NCBI RefSeq assembly: GCF_050947335.1
Contig: NW_027473362.1
Coordinates: forward strand, 372,001 to 436,000
Direction: 5' to 3'
Source of the DNA: Megachile rotundata
Lineage: Eukaryota; Arthropoda; Insecta; Hymenoptera; Megachilidae
DNA: 64,000 nt
Notes under the pieces: model-generated
Seen by the model: the letters and a program-made list of their open reading frames with translations, nothing else
The model's database searches: none
Told to the model about the DNA's origin: nothing
In this document: one piece after another, positions 1-11,931 of the stretch
How positions within the stretch are numbered: position 1 is the first letter of the stretch
How the letters are laid out: every line of letters starts with the position of its first letter
Program-made: the position numbers and the translations under genes

Positions 1-3000
1 TGTGATTGTATGATTGTGATTGTATGATTGTGATTGTATGATTGTGATTGTATGATTGTGATTGTATGATTGTGATTGTATGATTGTATTTGGGAGATTG
101 TAATTGTATGATTGCGATTGTATGATTGTGATTGTATGATTGCGATTGTATGATTGTGATTGTATGATTGTGATGTATGATTGTAATTGTATGATTGTGA
201 TTGTATGATTGAGATTGTATGATTGAGATTGTATGATTGTGATTGTATGCTTGCGATTGTATGATTGTGATTGTATGATTGTGATTGTATGATTGTGATT
301 TTATGATTGTGATTGTATGATTGTGATTGTATGATTGTGATTGTATGATTGTGATTGTATGATTGTGATTGTATGATTGTGATTGTATGATTGTGATTTT
401 ATGATTGTGATTGCATGATTGTGATTGTATGATTGTGATTGCATGATTTTGAATGTATGATTGTGATTGTATGATTGTGATTGTATGATTGTGATTGTAT
501 GATTATGATTGTATGATTGTGATTGCATGATTGTGATTGTATGATTGTGATTGCATGATTTTGAATGTATGATTGTGATTGCATGATTGTGATTGTATGA
601 TTGTGGTTGTATGATTGTGATTGTATGATTGTATATGGGAGATTGTATTTGGGAGATTGTATTTGGGAGATTGTAATTGTATGATTGCGATTGTATGATT
701 GTGATTGTATCATTGCGATTGTATGATTGTGATTGTATGATTGTGATGTATGATTGTAATTGTATGATTATGATTGTATGATTGTGATGTATGATTGTAA
801 TTGTATGATTATGATTGTATGATTGTGATTGTATGATTGAGATTGTATGATTGAGATTGTATGATTGTGATTGTATGCTTGCGATTGTATGATTGTGATT
901 GTATGATTGTGATTGTATGATTGTGATTGTATGATTGTGATTTTATGATTGTGATTGTATGATTGTGATTGTATGATTGTGATTGTATGATTGTGATTGT
1001 ATGATTGCGATTGTATGATTGTGATTGTATGATTGTGATTGTATGATTGTGATTGCATGATTGTGATTGTATGATTGTGATTTCATGATTTTGAATGTAT
1101 GATTGTGATTGTATGATTGTGATTGTATGATTGTGATTGTATGATTATGATTGTATGATTGTGATTGCATGATTGTGATTGTATGATTGTGATTGCATGA
1201 TTTTGAATGTATGATTGTGATTGCATGATTGTGATTGTATGATTGTGGTTGTATGATTGTGATTGTATGATTGTATTTGGGAGATTGTATTTGGGAGATT
1301 GTATTTGGGAGATTGTAATTGTATGATTGCGATTGTATGATTGTGATTGTATCACTGCGATTGTATGATTGTGATTGTATGATTGTGATGTATGATTGTA
1401 ATTGTATGATTGTGATTGTATGATTGTGATTGTATGATTGAGATTGTATGATTGTGATTGTATGATTGTGATTGTATGATTGTGATTGTATGATTGTATT
1501 TGGGAGATTGTAATTGTATGATTGCGATTGTATGATTGTGATTGTATGATTGCGATTGTATGATTGTGATTGTATGATTGTGATGTATGATTGTAATTGT
1601 ATGAATGTGATAGTATGCTTGCGATTGTATGATTGTGATTGTATGATTGTGATTGTATGATTGTGATTGAATGATTTTGAATGTATTATTGTGATTGTAT
1701 GATTGCGATTGTATGATTGCGATTGTATGATTGTGATGTATGATTGTAATTGTATGATTATGATTGTATGATTGTGATTGTATGATTGAGATTGTATGAT
1801 TGAGATTGTATGATTGTGATTGTATGCTTGCGACTGTATGATTGTGATTGTATGATTGTATTTGGGAGATTGTATTTGGGAGATTGTATTTGGGAGATTG
1901 TATTTGGGAGATTGTATTTGGGAGATTGTAATTGTATGATTGTGATTGTATGATTGTGATTGTATGATTGTGATTGTATGATTGTGATTGTATGATTGTG
2001 ATTGTATGATTGTGATAGTATGATTGTGATTGTATGATTGTGATTGTATGATTGTGATTGTATGATTGTGATTGCATGATTGTGATTGTATGATTGTGAT
2101 TGTATGATTGTGATTGTATGATTGTGATTGTATGATTGTGATTGTATGATTGTGATTGTATGATTGTGATTGTATGATTGTGATTGTATGATTGTGATTG
2201 TATGATTGTGATTGTATGATTGTGATTGCATGATTTTGAATGTATGATTGTGATTGCATGATTTTGATTGTATGATTGTGGTTGTATGATTGTGATTGTA
2301 TGATTGTATTTGGGAGATTGTATTTGGGAGATTGTAATTGTATGATTGCGATTGTATGATTGTGATTGTATGATTGCGATTGTATGATTGTGATTGTATG
2401 ATTGTGATGTATGATTGTAATTGTATGATTATGATTGTATGATTGTGATTGTATGATTGAGAGTGTATGATTGAGATTGTATGAATGTGATTGTATGCTT
2501 GCGATTGTATGATTGTGATTGTATGATTGTGATTGTATGATTGTGATTGTATGATTGTGATTGTATGATTGTGATTGAATGATTTTGAATGTATGATTGT
2601 GATTGTATGATTGTGATTGCATGATTGTGATTGTATGGTTGTGATTGTATGATTGTGATTGTATGATTGTGATAGTATGATTGTGATTGTATGATTGTGA
2701 TTGTATGATTGTGATTGTATGATTATGATTGTATGATTGTGATTGTATGATTGTATTTGGGAGATTGTATTTGGGAGATTGTAATTGTATGATTGCGATT
2801 GTATGATTGTGATTGTATGATTGCGATTGTATGAATTCGATTGTATGATTGTGATTGTATGATTGTGATTGTATGATTGTGATTGTATGATTGTGATTGT
2901 ATGATTGTGATTGTATGATTGTGATTGTATGATTGTGATTGCATGATTGTATTTGGGAGATTGTATTTGGGAGATTGTAATTGTATGATTGCGATTGTAT

Positions 3001-3804
3001 GATTGTGATTGTATGATTGAGATTGTATGATTGAGATTGTATGATTGTGATTGTATGCTTGCGATTGTATGATTGTGATTGTATGATTGTAATAGTATGA
3101 TTGTGATTGTATGATTGTGATTGTATGATTATGATTGTATGATTGTGATTGTATGATTGTATTTGGGAGATTGTGTTTGGGAGATTGCATTTGGGAGATT
3201 GTAATTGTATGATTGCGATTGTATGATTGTGATTGTATGATTGCGATTGTATGAATTCGATTGTATGATTGTGATTGTATGATTGTGATTGTATGATTGT
3301 GATTGTATGATTCTATTTGGGAGATTGTATTTGGGAGATTGTAATTGTATGATTGCGATTGTATGATTGCGATTGTATGATTGTGATTGTATGATTGTGA
3401 TGTATGATTGTAATTGTATGATTATGATTGTATGATTGTGATTGTATGATTGAGATTGTATGATTGTGATTGTATGATTGTGATTGTATGATTGTGATTG
3501 TATGATTGTGATTGCATGATTGTGATTGTATGATTGTCATTGCATGATTTTGAATGTATGATTGTGATTGTATGATTGTGATTGCATGATTGTGATTGTA
3601 TGATTGTGATTGAATGATTTTGAATGTATGATTGTGATTGTATGATTGTGATTGTATGATTGTGATTGTATGATTATGATTGTATGATTGTGATTGCATG
3701 ATTGTGATTGTATGATTGTGATTGCATGATTTTGAATGTATGATTGTGATTGCATGATTGTGATTGTATGATTGTGATTGTATGATTGTGATTGTATGAT
3801 TGTA

Positions 3805-3902
3805 TTTGGGAGATTGTATTTGGGAGATTGTATTTGGGAGATTGTATTTGGGAGATTGTATTTGGGAGATTGTATTTGGGAGATTGTATTTGGGAGATTG
3901 TA
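3805..3902. repeat. Longest run of the TTTGGGAG variant unit
   Basis: Seven consecutive copies of the 14-bp variant TTTGGGAGATTGTA. Shorter runs of one to five copies punctuate the array (for example near 640, 1275, 1855, 6305 and 7370). Each copy adds one GGG tract on the + strand, 11 nt from the next. A run is generally followed by TAATTGTATGATTGCG, so the run marks a fixed point in the higher-order pattern. Confidence 0.9.
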
Positions 3903-6900
3903 ATTGTATGATTGCGATTGTATGATTGTGATTGTATGATTGCGATTGTATGATTGCGATTGTATGATTGTGATTGTATGATAGTGATTGTATGATTATG
4001 ATTGTATGATTGTGATTGCATGATTGTGATTGTACGATTGTGATTGCATGATTTTGAATGTATGATTGTGATTGCATGATTGTGATTGTATGATTGTGAT
4101 TGTATGATTGTGATTGTATGATTGTGATTGTATGATTGTGATTGTATGATTGTGATTGTATGATTATGATTGTGTGATTGTGATTGTATGATTGTATTTG
4201 GGAGATTGTATTTGGGAGATTGTATTTGGGAGATTGTAATTGTATGATTGCGATTGTATGATTGTGACTGTATGATTGCGGTTGTATGAATGCGATTGTA
4301 TGATTGTGATGGTATGATTGTGATTGTATGATTGTGATTGTATGATTGTGATTGTATGATTGTGATTGTATGATTGTATTTGGGAGATTGTATTTGGGAG
4401 ATTGTAATTGTATGATTGCGATTGTATGATTGTGATTGTATGATTGCGATTGTATGATTGTGATTGTATGATTGTGATGTATGATTGTAATTGTATGATT
4501 ATGATTGTATGATTGTGATTGTATGATTGAGATTGTATGATTGAGATTGTATGATTGTGATTGTATGCTTGCGATTGTATGATTGTGATTTTATGATTGT
4601 GATTGTATGATTGTGATTGTATGATTGTGATTGTATGATTGTGATTGTATGATTGTGATTGTATGATTGTGATTGTATGATTGTGATTGTATGATTGTGA
4701 TTGTATGATTGTGATTGCATGATTGTGATTGTATGATTGTGAGTGCATGATTTTGAATGTATGATTGTGATTGTATGATTGTGATTGTATGATTGTGATT
4801 GTATGATTATGATTGTATGATTGTGATTGCATGATTGTGATTGTATGATTGTGATTGCATGATTTTGAATGTATGATTGTGATTGCATGATTGTGATTGT
4901 ATGATTGTGGTTGTATGATTGTGATTGTATGATTGTATTTGGGAGATTGTATTTGGGAGATTGTATTTGGGAGATTGTAATTGTATGATTGCGATTGTAT
5001 GATTGTGATTGTATCACTGCGATTGTATGATTGTGATTGTATGTTTGTGATGTATGATTGTAATTGTATGATTATGATTGTATGATTGTGATTGTATGAT
5101 TGAGATTGTATGATTGAGATTGTATGAATGTGATTGTATGCTTGCGATTGTGTGATTGTGATTGTATGATTGTGATTGTATGATTGTGATTGTATGATTG
5201 TGATTGCATGATTTTTAATGTATGATTGTGATTGCATGATTGTGATTGTATGGTTGTGATTGCATGATTTTGAATGTATGATTGTGATTGTATGATTGTG
5301 ATTGTATGATTGTGATTGTATGATTGTGATTGTATGATTGTGATTGTATGATTGTGATAGTATGATTGTGATTGTATGATTGTGATTGTATGATTGTGAT
5401 TGTATGATTGTATTTGGGAGATTGTATTTGGGAGATTGTATTTGGGAGATTGTAATTGTATGATTGCGATTGTATGATTGCGATTGTATGATTGTGATGT
5501 ATGATTGTAATTGTATAATTATGATTGTATGATTGTGATGTATGATTGTAATTGTATGATTATGATTGTATGATTGTGATTGTATGATTGAGATTGTATG
5601 ATTGAGATTGTATGATTGTGATTGTATGCTTGCGATTGTATGATTGCGATTGTATGATTGTGATTGTATGATTGTGATTGTATGATTGTGATTGTATGAT
5701 TGTGATTGTATGATTGTGATTGTATGATTGTGATTGTATGATTGTGATTACATGATTGTGATTGTATGATTGTGATTGCATGATTTTGAATGTATGATTG
5801 TGATAGTACGATTGTGATTGCATGATTGTGATTGTATGATTGTGATTGAATGATTTTGAATGTATTATTGTGATTGTATGATTGTGATTGTATGATTGTG
5901 ATTGTATGATTATGATTGTATGATTGTGATTGCATGATTGTGATTGTATGATTGTGATTGCATGATTTTGAATGTATGATTGTGATTGCATGATTGTGAT
6001 TGTATGATTGTGTTTGTATGATTGTGATTGTATGATTGTATTTGGGAGATTGTATTTGGGAGATTGTATTTGGGAGATTGTATTTGGGAGATTGTATTTG
6101 GGAGATTGTAATTGTATGATTGCGATTGAATGATTGTGATTGTATGATTGCGATTGTATGATTGCGATTGTATCATTGTGATGTATGATTGTAATTGTAT
6201 GATTATGATTGTATGATTGTGATTGTATGATTGAGATTGTATGATTGAGATTGTATGATTGTGATTGTATGCTTGCGATTGTATGATTGTGATTGTATGA
6301 TTGTATTTGGGAGATTGTATTTGGGAGATTGTATTTGGGAGATTGTATTTGGGAGATTGTATTTGGGAGATTGTAATTGTATGATTGTGATTGTATGATT
6401 GTGATTGTATGATTGTGATTGTATGATTGCGATTGTATGATTGTGATTGTATGATTGTGATTGTATGATTGTGATTGTATGATTGTGATTGTATGATTGT
6501 GATTGCATGATTGTGATTGTATGATTGTGATTGCATGATTTTGAATGTATGATTGTGATTGTATGATTGTGATTGCATGATTGTGATTGTATGATTGTGA
6601 TTGCACGATTTTGAATGTATGATTGTGATTGTATGATTGTGATTGTATGATTGTGATTGTATGATTGTGATTGTATGATTGTGATTGTATGATTATGATT
6701 GTATGATTGTGATTGCATGATTGTGATTGTATGATTGTGATTGCATGATTTTGAATGTATGATTGTGATTGCATGATTGTGATTGTATGATTGTGGTTGT
6801 ATGATTGTGATTGTATGATTGTATTTGGGAGATTGTATTTGGGAGATTGTAATTGTATGATTGCGATTGTATGATTGTGATTGTATGATTGTGATGTATG

Positions 6901-7673
6901 ATTGTAATTGTATGATTATGATTGTATGATTGTGATGTAGGATTGTAATTGTATGATTATGATTGTATGATTGTGATTGTATGATTGAGATTGTATGATT
7001 GAGATTGTATGATTGTGATTGTATGCTTGCGATTGTATGATTGTGATTGTATGATTGTGATTGTATGATTGTGATTGTATGATTGTGATTGTATGATTGT
7101 GATTGCATGATTTTGAATGTATGATTGTGATAGTATGATTGTGATTGCATGATTGTGATTGTATGATTGTGATTGAATGATTTTGAATGTATGATTGTGA
7201 TTGTATGATTGTGATTGTATGATTGTGATTGTATGATTATGATTGTATGATTGTGATTGCATGATTGTGATTGTATGATTGTGATTGCATGATTTTGAAT
7301 GTATGATTGTGATTGCATGATTGTGATTGTATGATTGTGATTGTATGATTGTGATTGTATGATTGTATTTGGGAGATTGTATTTGGGAGATTGTATTTGG
7401 GAGATTGTATTTGGGAGATTGTAATTGTATGATTGCGATTGTATGATTGTGATTGTATGATTGCGATTGTATGATTGCGATTGTATGATTGTGATGTATG
7501 ATTGTAATTGTATGTTTATGATTGTATGATTGTGATTGTATGATTGTGATTGTATGATTGTGATTGTATGATTGTGATTGTATGATTGTGATTGTATGAT
7601 TATGATTGTATGATTGTGATTGTATGATTGTATTTGGGAGATTGTATTTGGGAAATTGTATTTGGGAGATTGT

Positions 7674-7750
7674 AATTGTATGATTGCGATTGTATGATTG
7701 TGACTGTATGATTGCGGTTGTATGAATTCGATTGTATGATTGTGATTGTA
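7674..7750. repeat. Paralogous uninterrupted copy of the insertion site
   Basis: This segment reads across GATTGCGGTTGTATGA and on into ATTCGATTGTATGATTG without interruption. The same left half ends at 9361 and the same right half begins at 20215, on either side of the retrotransposon. Similarity continues downstream, including the rare GTATTATTG variant at about 8152 and 20617, with single-unit length differences. It is therefore a close tandem paralogue of the pre-insertion locus. Confidence 0.85.
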
Positions 7751-9357
7751 TGATTGTGATTGTATGATTGTGATTGTATGATTGTGATTGTATGATTGTG
7801 ATTGTATGATTGTATTTGGGAGATTGTAATTGTATGATTGCGATTGTATGATTGTGATTGTATGATTGCGATTGTATGATTGTGATTGTATGATTGTGAT
7901 GTATGATTGTAATTGTATGATTATGATTGTATGATTGTGATTGTATGATTGAGATTGTATGATTGAGATTGTATGATTGTGATTGTATGCTTGCGATTGT
8001 ATGATTGTGACTGTATGATTGTGATTGTATGATTGTGATTTTATGATTGTGATTGTATGATTGTGATTGTATGATTGTGATTGTATGATTGTGATTGTAT
8101 GATTGTGATTGTATGATTGTGATTGTATGATTGTGATTGTATGATTGTGATTGTATTATTGTGATTGTATGATTGTGATTGCATGATTGTGATTGTATGA
8201 TTGTGATTGCATGATTTTGAATGTATGATTGTGATTGTATGATTGTGATTGTATGATTGTGATTGCATGATTGTGATTGTATGATTGTGATTGCATGATT
8301 TTGAATGTATGATTGTGATCGTATGATTGTGATTGTATGATTGTGATTGTATGATTATGATTGTATGATTGTGATTGCATGATTGTGATTGTATGATTGT
8401 GATTGCATGATTTTGAATGTATGATTGTGATTGCATGATTGTGATTGTATGATTGTGGTTGTATGATTGTGATTGTATGATTGTATTTGGGAGATTGTAT
8501 TTGGGAGATTGTATTTGGGAGATTGTATTTGGGAGATTGTAATTGTATGATTGCGATTGTATGATTGTGATTGTATCATTGCGATTGTATGATTGTGATT
8601 GTATGATTGTGATGTATGATTGTAATTGTATGATTATGATTGTATGATTGTGATTGTATGATTGAGATTGTATGAATGTGAGTGCATGCTTGCGATTGTA
8701 TGATTGTGATTGTATGATTGTGATTGCATGATTTTTAATGTATGATTGTGATTGTATGATTGTGATTGCATGATTGTGATTGTATGGTTGTGATTGCATG
8801 ATTTTGAATGTATGATTGTGATTGTACGATTGTGATTGTATGATTGTGATTGTATGATTGTGATAGTATGATTGTGATTGTATGATTGTGATTGTATGAT
8901 TGTGATTGTATGATTGTGATTGTATGATTGTATTTGGGAGATTGTATTTGGGAGATTGTATTTGGGAGATTGTAATTGTATGATTGCGATTGTATGATTG
9001 TGATTGTATGATTGTGATTGTATGATTGTGATTGTATGATTGTGATTGTCTGATTGTGGTTGTGCGATTGTGATTGTACGATTGTGACTGTACGATTGTG
9101 ATTGTATGATTGTGATTGTATGATTATGATTGTATGATTGTGATTGTATGATTGTGATTGTATGATTGTGATTGTATGATTGTGATAGTATGATTGTGAT
9201 TGTATGATTGTGATTGTATGATTGTGATTGTATGATTATGATTGTATGATTGTGATTGTATGATTGTATTTGGGAGATTGTATTTGGGAGATTGTATTTG
9301 GGAGATTGTAATTGTATGATTGCGACTGTATGATTGTGACCGTATGATTGCGGTTGT

Positions 9358-9361
9358 ATGA
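9358..9361. other. Target site duplication, left copy (ATGA)
   Basis: ATGA lies directly before the 5' LTR and is repeated directly after the 3' LTR. Four-base duplications are usual for several insect Gypsy-group elements. ATGA also occurs about once per satellite unit, so the match alone is weak. The support is that removing the element and one ATGA restores a satellite phrase found intact at about 7711-7735. Confidence 0.8.
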
Positions 9362-9389
9362 TGTGACGTGGTATTTTATACCCGTCACA
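9362..9389. repeat. Imperfect palindrome at the LTR terminus
   Basis: The first seven bases TGTGACG pair with CGTCACA at 9383-9389, and inside them GGTAT (9370-9374) pairs with ATACC (9378-9382). Only one T is bulged and three Ts form the loop. The same structure starts the 3' LTR at 18287-18314. It includes the LTR end that integrase must process. Confidence 0.85.
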
Positions 9390-9519
9390 AGGAGCCTCCC
9401 CGGGAGACCGGACGGGTCATAGGTCGCAGTCAAATACCGTCTAGAGAGAGAACGAAGCGCGTATACTATCGTAAGAACAAATTCTGTCGCTATACTATTT
9501 CATATGTACCGCCGGAGAA

Positions 9520-9527
9520 TGACGTCA
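9520..9527. promoter_or_regulatory. CRE-like octamer TGACGTCA in U3
   Basis: A perfect palindromic CRE/ATF consensus near the start of the LTR, where U3 enhancer sites are expected. The LTR start also has TGACGTGG, a half-site. Binding is inferred from the consensus only. A second copy lies at 18445-18452. Confidence 0.35.
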
Positions 9528-10466
9528 CGGTCAACGAAGGAGCGACGTACGTCGAGGGAAAACGCCGCTGCTCTGCCGCTACCCCGCTCGGACCCTCCGA
9601 TAGACGAAGAGAGGCAGCGGAGTAAGAGGAGAGAACCCAGCGAGATACCGACGTACGCCGAAGTAAAGTGCCGATTCCCTGCCGCTTCCCCGCTCCGGCC
9701 CTACGACAGAAGAAGAGAGGCTGCGGAGACGGAAGAAGCCCTGCCGAAGAAGACTTCGATAGAATTCGGAAACTCCGGCAGAGGGTGGGGGTAGGCTACG
9801 AGGTGTCCTAATACCGGCGCAAGGGCTCGCGGATTCTTATTCTGTATTCGGCATTTGCCTCAGTTTGTTTCAAAGAAAAATCAGTATTATCGTTCCGTGA
9901 GGAAAAGTATCGAATCCCGATTCCGCTGCGACCTGTGCCTGGACACCTTGGTAAGCCCCCTCAATCACCGCCATATCGTTGTAAAGAGCGCGAAATCGAG
10001 ATCGTCATATCGTGGGTTGTAGATCACCTGGCTTGCCATTCACGGGCAGGTTCTGCAAAGTGTGACCGGAGTGGCTTTGTATCGTAGGGAAATTAGCTTA
10101 AGTTAGAAGGGTAAAGAAACCCGGGGGCCCCTGTCCGGGACGGTCGCGGATCCCGACGTCCGGACTTTTTCGTGTCGTCGAGAGATCGCTTCTCGATCTC
10201 TCGAATCGCCACTCGGCCGGATCACCGAACCTGTACCGGGGAATGGTACAGCGTAAGCTACAATTAAAGTATCGTCTCGAGTAGGCCTTTGACAATATTG
10301 TACCCTCCCACGTCTCGATTTCGCGAACTCTTGGTACGGGAGTAGAACGTAAAGTGCATGTTTGTCGTACCGGACATTTCGTGTCTGTCGCGTAACTTCT
10401 CGCTTTCTCTCTCTAGACGGTCGCCGATACAGAATCGTTCCGCGTGTAGAATTAAATCGCGTCTCG

Positions 10467-10473
10467 TATAAAA
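10467..10473 (+). promoter_or_regulatory. Candidate TATA box (TATAAAA)
   Basis: The best TATA-type match in the LTR, about 1.1 kb from its start. If used, transcription would start about 25-30 bp downstream near 10495, giving a U3 of about 1.1 kb and R plus U5 of about 0.8 kb. AATAAA hexamers follow at 10818 and 11108, as needed for an R region. Many insect LTR promoters lack a TATA box, so this remains a candidate. The 3' LTR copy is at 19392-19398. Confidence 0.35.
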
Positions 10474-10484
10474 CTAAGTGCGTT

Positions 10485-10640
10485 AGATTCCGTTGCGTTT
10501 AGTATAATTGCGTTACGTCGCGTCTCGTCGCGTCCCGTCGCGTCTCGTCGCGTTTCGCCGCGTTGCGTTCCGTTAGAATAATTGCGTCGCGTTTGGGTTA
10601 AGTATTTACGTTGCGTTTCCGTTAAATTAGTTGCGTCGCG
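10485..10640. repeat. CG-rich minisatellite within the LTR
   Basis: The core at 10516-10575 is six 10-bp units of the type CGTCGCGTCT, the last two diverged. Around it, three longer similar segments each carry GCGTTKCG-type words followed by TTAGWATAATTGCGT-like sequence (starting near 10488, 10563 and 10612). It lies just after the candidate TATA box, so it would fall in the 5' end of the transcript. An identical tract is in the 3' LTR at 19410-19565. Confidence 0.75.
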
Positions 10641-10817
10641 TACCGTTCCGGGAATCGAGGAAATATCAAAGATTGTATTCCGCTTGGGAACTTGCATATT
10701 TCGCTTCCGTGGTTAAAATCTCGCGGAGTTCGTGTCTCGGCCTTCCGCCGAGAACGTTACGGTTAAATCAAATTCCGATACTGGATCACACTGTACGCCT
10801 AGGTTACTTAGATATTA

Positions 10818-10823
10818 AATAAA
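10818..10823 (+). terminator. Candidate polyadenylation signal AATAAA (first)
   Basis: An AATAAA hexamer in the LTR about 350 bp after the candidate TATA box. In the 3' LTR copy (19743-19748) it could direct 3' end formation of the genomic RNA. The choice between this and the pair at 11108-11118 cannot be made from sequence. Confidence 0.3.
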
Positions 10824-11091
10824 ACACCGCTGTTAACTAATACCGCTAACTTGAGGTTTCTCGCGAATTATCCCGAATCACGTACTCTCGTCCGCCTCCG
10901 CGTCTAGCTCCTTTACCCTTAAAGAATCCCGCCACTCTACCATCGCGTTCGGATACTGAGCTACCGAGCCGTTCCGCCGCCGATTCGAATCTTCCGCGCT
11001 TTTCCGAGATCGACATACACGATTTTCCCATCTTCCCGCTATAGAGTCTCGTTTCGCGTCTAAGTTCTTTATCGCGACGCTGAGAAGCGTC

Positions 11092-11101
11092 TGGCGCCCA
11101 A
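11092..11101 (+). other. PBS-like decamer inside the LTR
   Basis: TGGCGCCCAA repeats the first ten bases of the true primer binding site at 11293, but here it lies 188 bp before the LTR end and is followed by TGATCAAATAAAATAAAG. A copy is in the 3' LTR at 20017-20026. It may be chance or a relic of an earlier LTR boundary. Confidence 0.5.
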
Positions 11102-11107
11102 TGATCA

Positions 11108-11118
11108 AATAAAATAAA
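11108..11118 (+). terminator. Candidate polyadenylation signals, overlapping AATAAA pair
   Basis: AATAAA at 11108-11113 and again at 11113-11118, followed by a GC-rich stretch. The 3' LTR copy at 20033-20043 lies about 170 bp before the element end. Confidence 0.35.
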
Positions 11119-11159
11119 GCGATATCGAACGGGTTCGGATCGGGCGCCGAAGTGCTACG

Positions 11160-11239
11160 CGCTCGCGAATCCGCGGAGGCGCCGCGGCGGTCATCGTCGC
11201 GGGCACGGTCTAGAGGGGCCGGTCGAGAATTCGCGAGCG
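11160..11239. repeat. GC-rich inverted repeat near the LTR 3' end
   Basis: CGCTCGCGAAT at 11160-11170 is the exact reverse complement of ATTCGCGAGCG at 11229-11239. The 58-nt interval contains GC palindromic words such as CCGCGG and GGCGCC. In RNA this would form a strong hairpin just upstream of the primer binding site. The 3' LTR copy is at 20085-20164. Confidence 0.7.
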
Positions 11240-11292
11240 AAGCGGGGTCGCGGGCCGTTACCGAGCTAGCCGCGAAATACCGTGTAGCAAAT

Positions 11293-11310
11293 TGGCGCCC
11301 AACGTGGGGC
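11293..11310 (+). other. Primer binding site, tRNA-Lys type
   Basis: TGGCGCCCAACGTGGGGC starts three bases after the 5' LTR. It matches over 18 nt the complement of the 3' end of the tRNA-Lys that primes several retroviruses, and tRNA-Lys is also the known primer of Drosophila gypsy. It would start minus-strand DNA synthesis. Confidence 0.92.
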
Positions 11311-11931
11311 CCTTAAAGGGTAAACTCCAAAGTAACGGACGCTAGAATAATTATCGAATTTAATTACCGACAAACGATCGTGTAAAAGTATCGAAAATAT
11401 CTTTAAAAGTATTTTGCTGTTTATTCCCGTAAGAAATACCGTTAGCCACGCATTTCGCTGAGTTCCGATACTAGAATATTCCGAAAATTCTAAACACCAT
11501 TTTTTTCCGTAACCCTCGAGTTAACCGTCTTCGGTTCTCGACCAAGTTCGAAGGGCAAACATAATTACCGTATAGAAGAAGTGTCGGGGACAATAACGCC
11601 GTAAACCGTTCAAGGGTAATAAACACGCATTTTCGTACCGTACCGTCTTCACGAAACGGTTAGATTTCGAACGTAGGTTGAAATTGTATACAGTCTTCGA
11701 GTCAGATATTCCGGCTTGTTTTCGTTAGCGGACAAAGAAACTGTCGAAGGGGCGTCAAGGCCACGAGCGAGCGCGTCGTAAACAGCCGTTTACCACGTGT
11801 CCTTACCGTTGAAACGAGCAACTGAATAGCATCGATTTCGAACGTTGGAAAAAACTTAGAGGTTCTTCTTTTAGATTTCCGTGTAATTACGTTAGAATTG
11901 CCGCGTACCGAAAAATTTATTATTAGTAAAA
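11311..11931 (+). other. Untranslated leader between PBS and gag
   Basis: 621 nt with no coding ORF. It contains seven TACCG words and no CGGTA. The only splice-donor-like sequence near its start, GG|GTAAAC at 11320, is weak. The gag start follows in a good context (AAAAATGC). Packaging and dimerisation signals would be expected here by analogy but none can be assigned by sight. Confidence 0.7.

Larger units (their letters stand above)
1..9361. repeat. 14-bp GT-rich satellite array, left flank
   Basis: The whole stretch is a tandem array of a 14-bp unit whose commonest form is TGATTGTGATTGTA; the unit itself looks like two diverged 7-mers. The + strand is almost free of C. Recurrent variants are TTTGGGAGATTGTA (in runs), TGATTGCGATTGTA, TGATTGAGATTGTA, TGATTATGATTGTA, a 13-bp form TGATTGTGATGTA, and phrases with TGCATGATTTTGAATG. 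The variants recur in a fixed order, so there is a higher-order structure above the 14-bp unit. At this length it holds roughly 670 units. I see no gene. The long minus-strand reading frames are by-products of the stop-free unit. Confidence 0.97.
9362..11289 (+). repeat. 5' LTR
   Basis: A direct repeat of 18287-20214 with a constant offset of 8,925 bp from end to end, so there is no net indel between the copies. It starts TGTGACG and ends TAGCA. At 1,928 bp it is long for the family. It carries a terminal palindrome, a CRE-like octamer, a candidate TATA box, a CG-rich minisatellite, AATAAA hexamers and a very GC-rich last 170 bp with an 11-bp inverted repeat. The U3/R/U5 limits cannot be fixed from sequence alone. 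Short open frames inside it (for example the frame opening at GTG 9368) have no recognisable domain and I do not call them genes. Confidence 0.96.

Noticed and set aside
1..9361. Telomeric repeat
   Set aside because: The G-rich strand bias is telomere-like, but the unit TGATTGTGATTGTA is not TTAGG or a known telomere repeat, and the array is degenerate and multi-level.
9368..9625. Small ORF in the LTR (also at 18293)
   Set aside because: It opens with GTG, lies in U3, shows no domain and has Arg-rich composition typical of CG-rich noncoding sequence.
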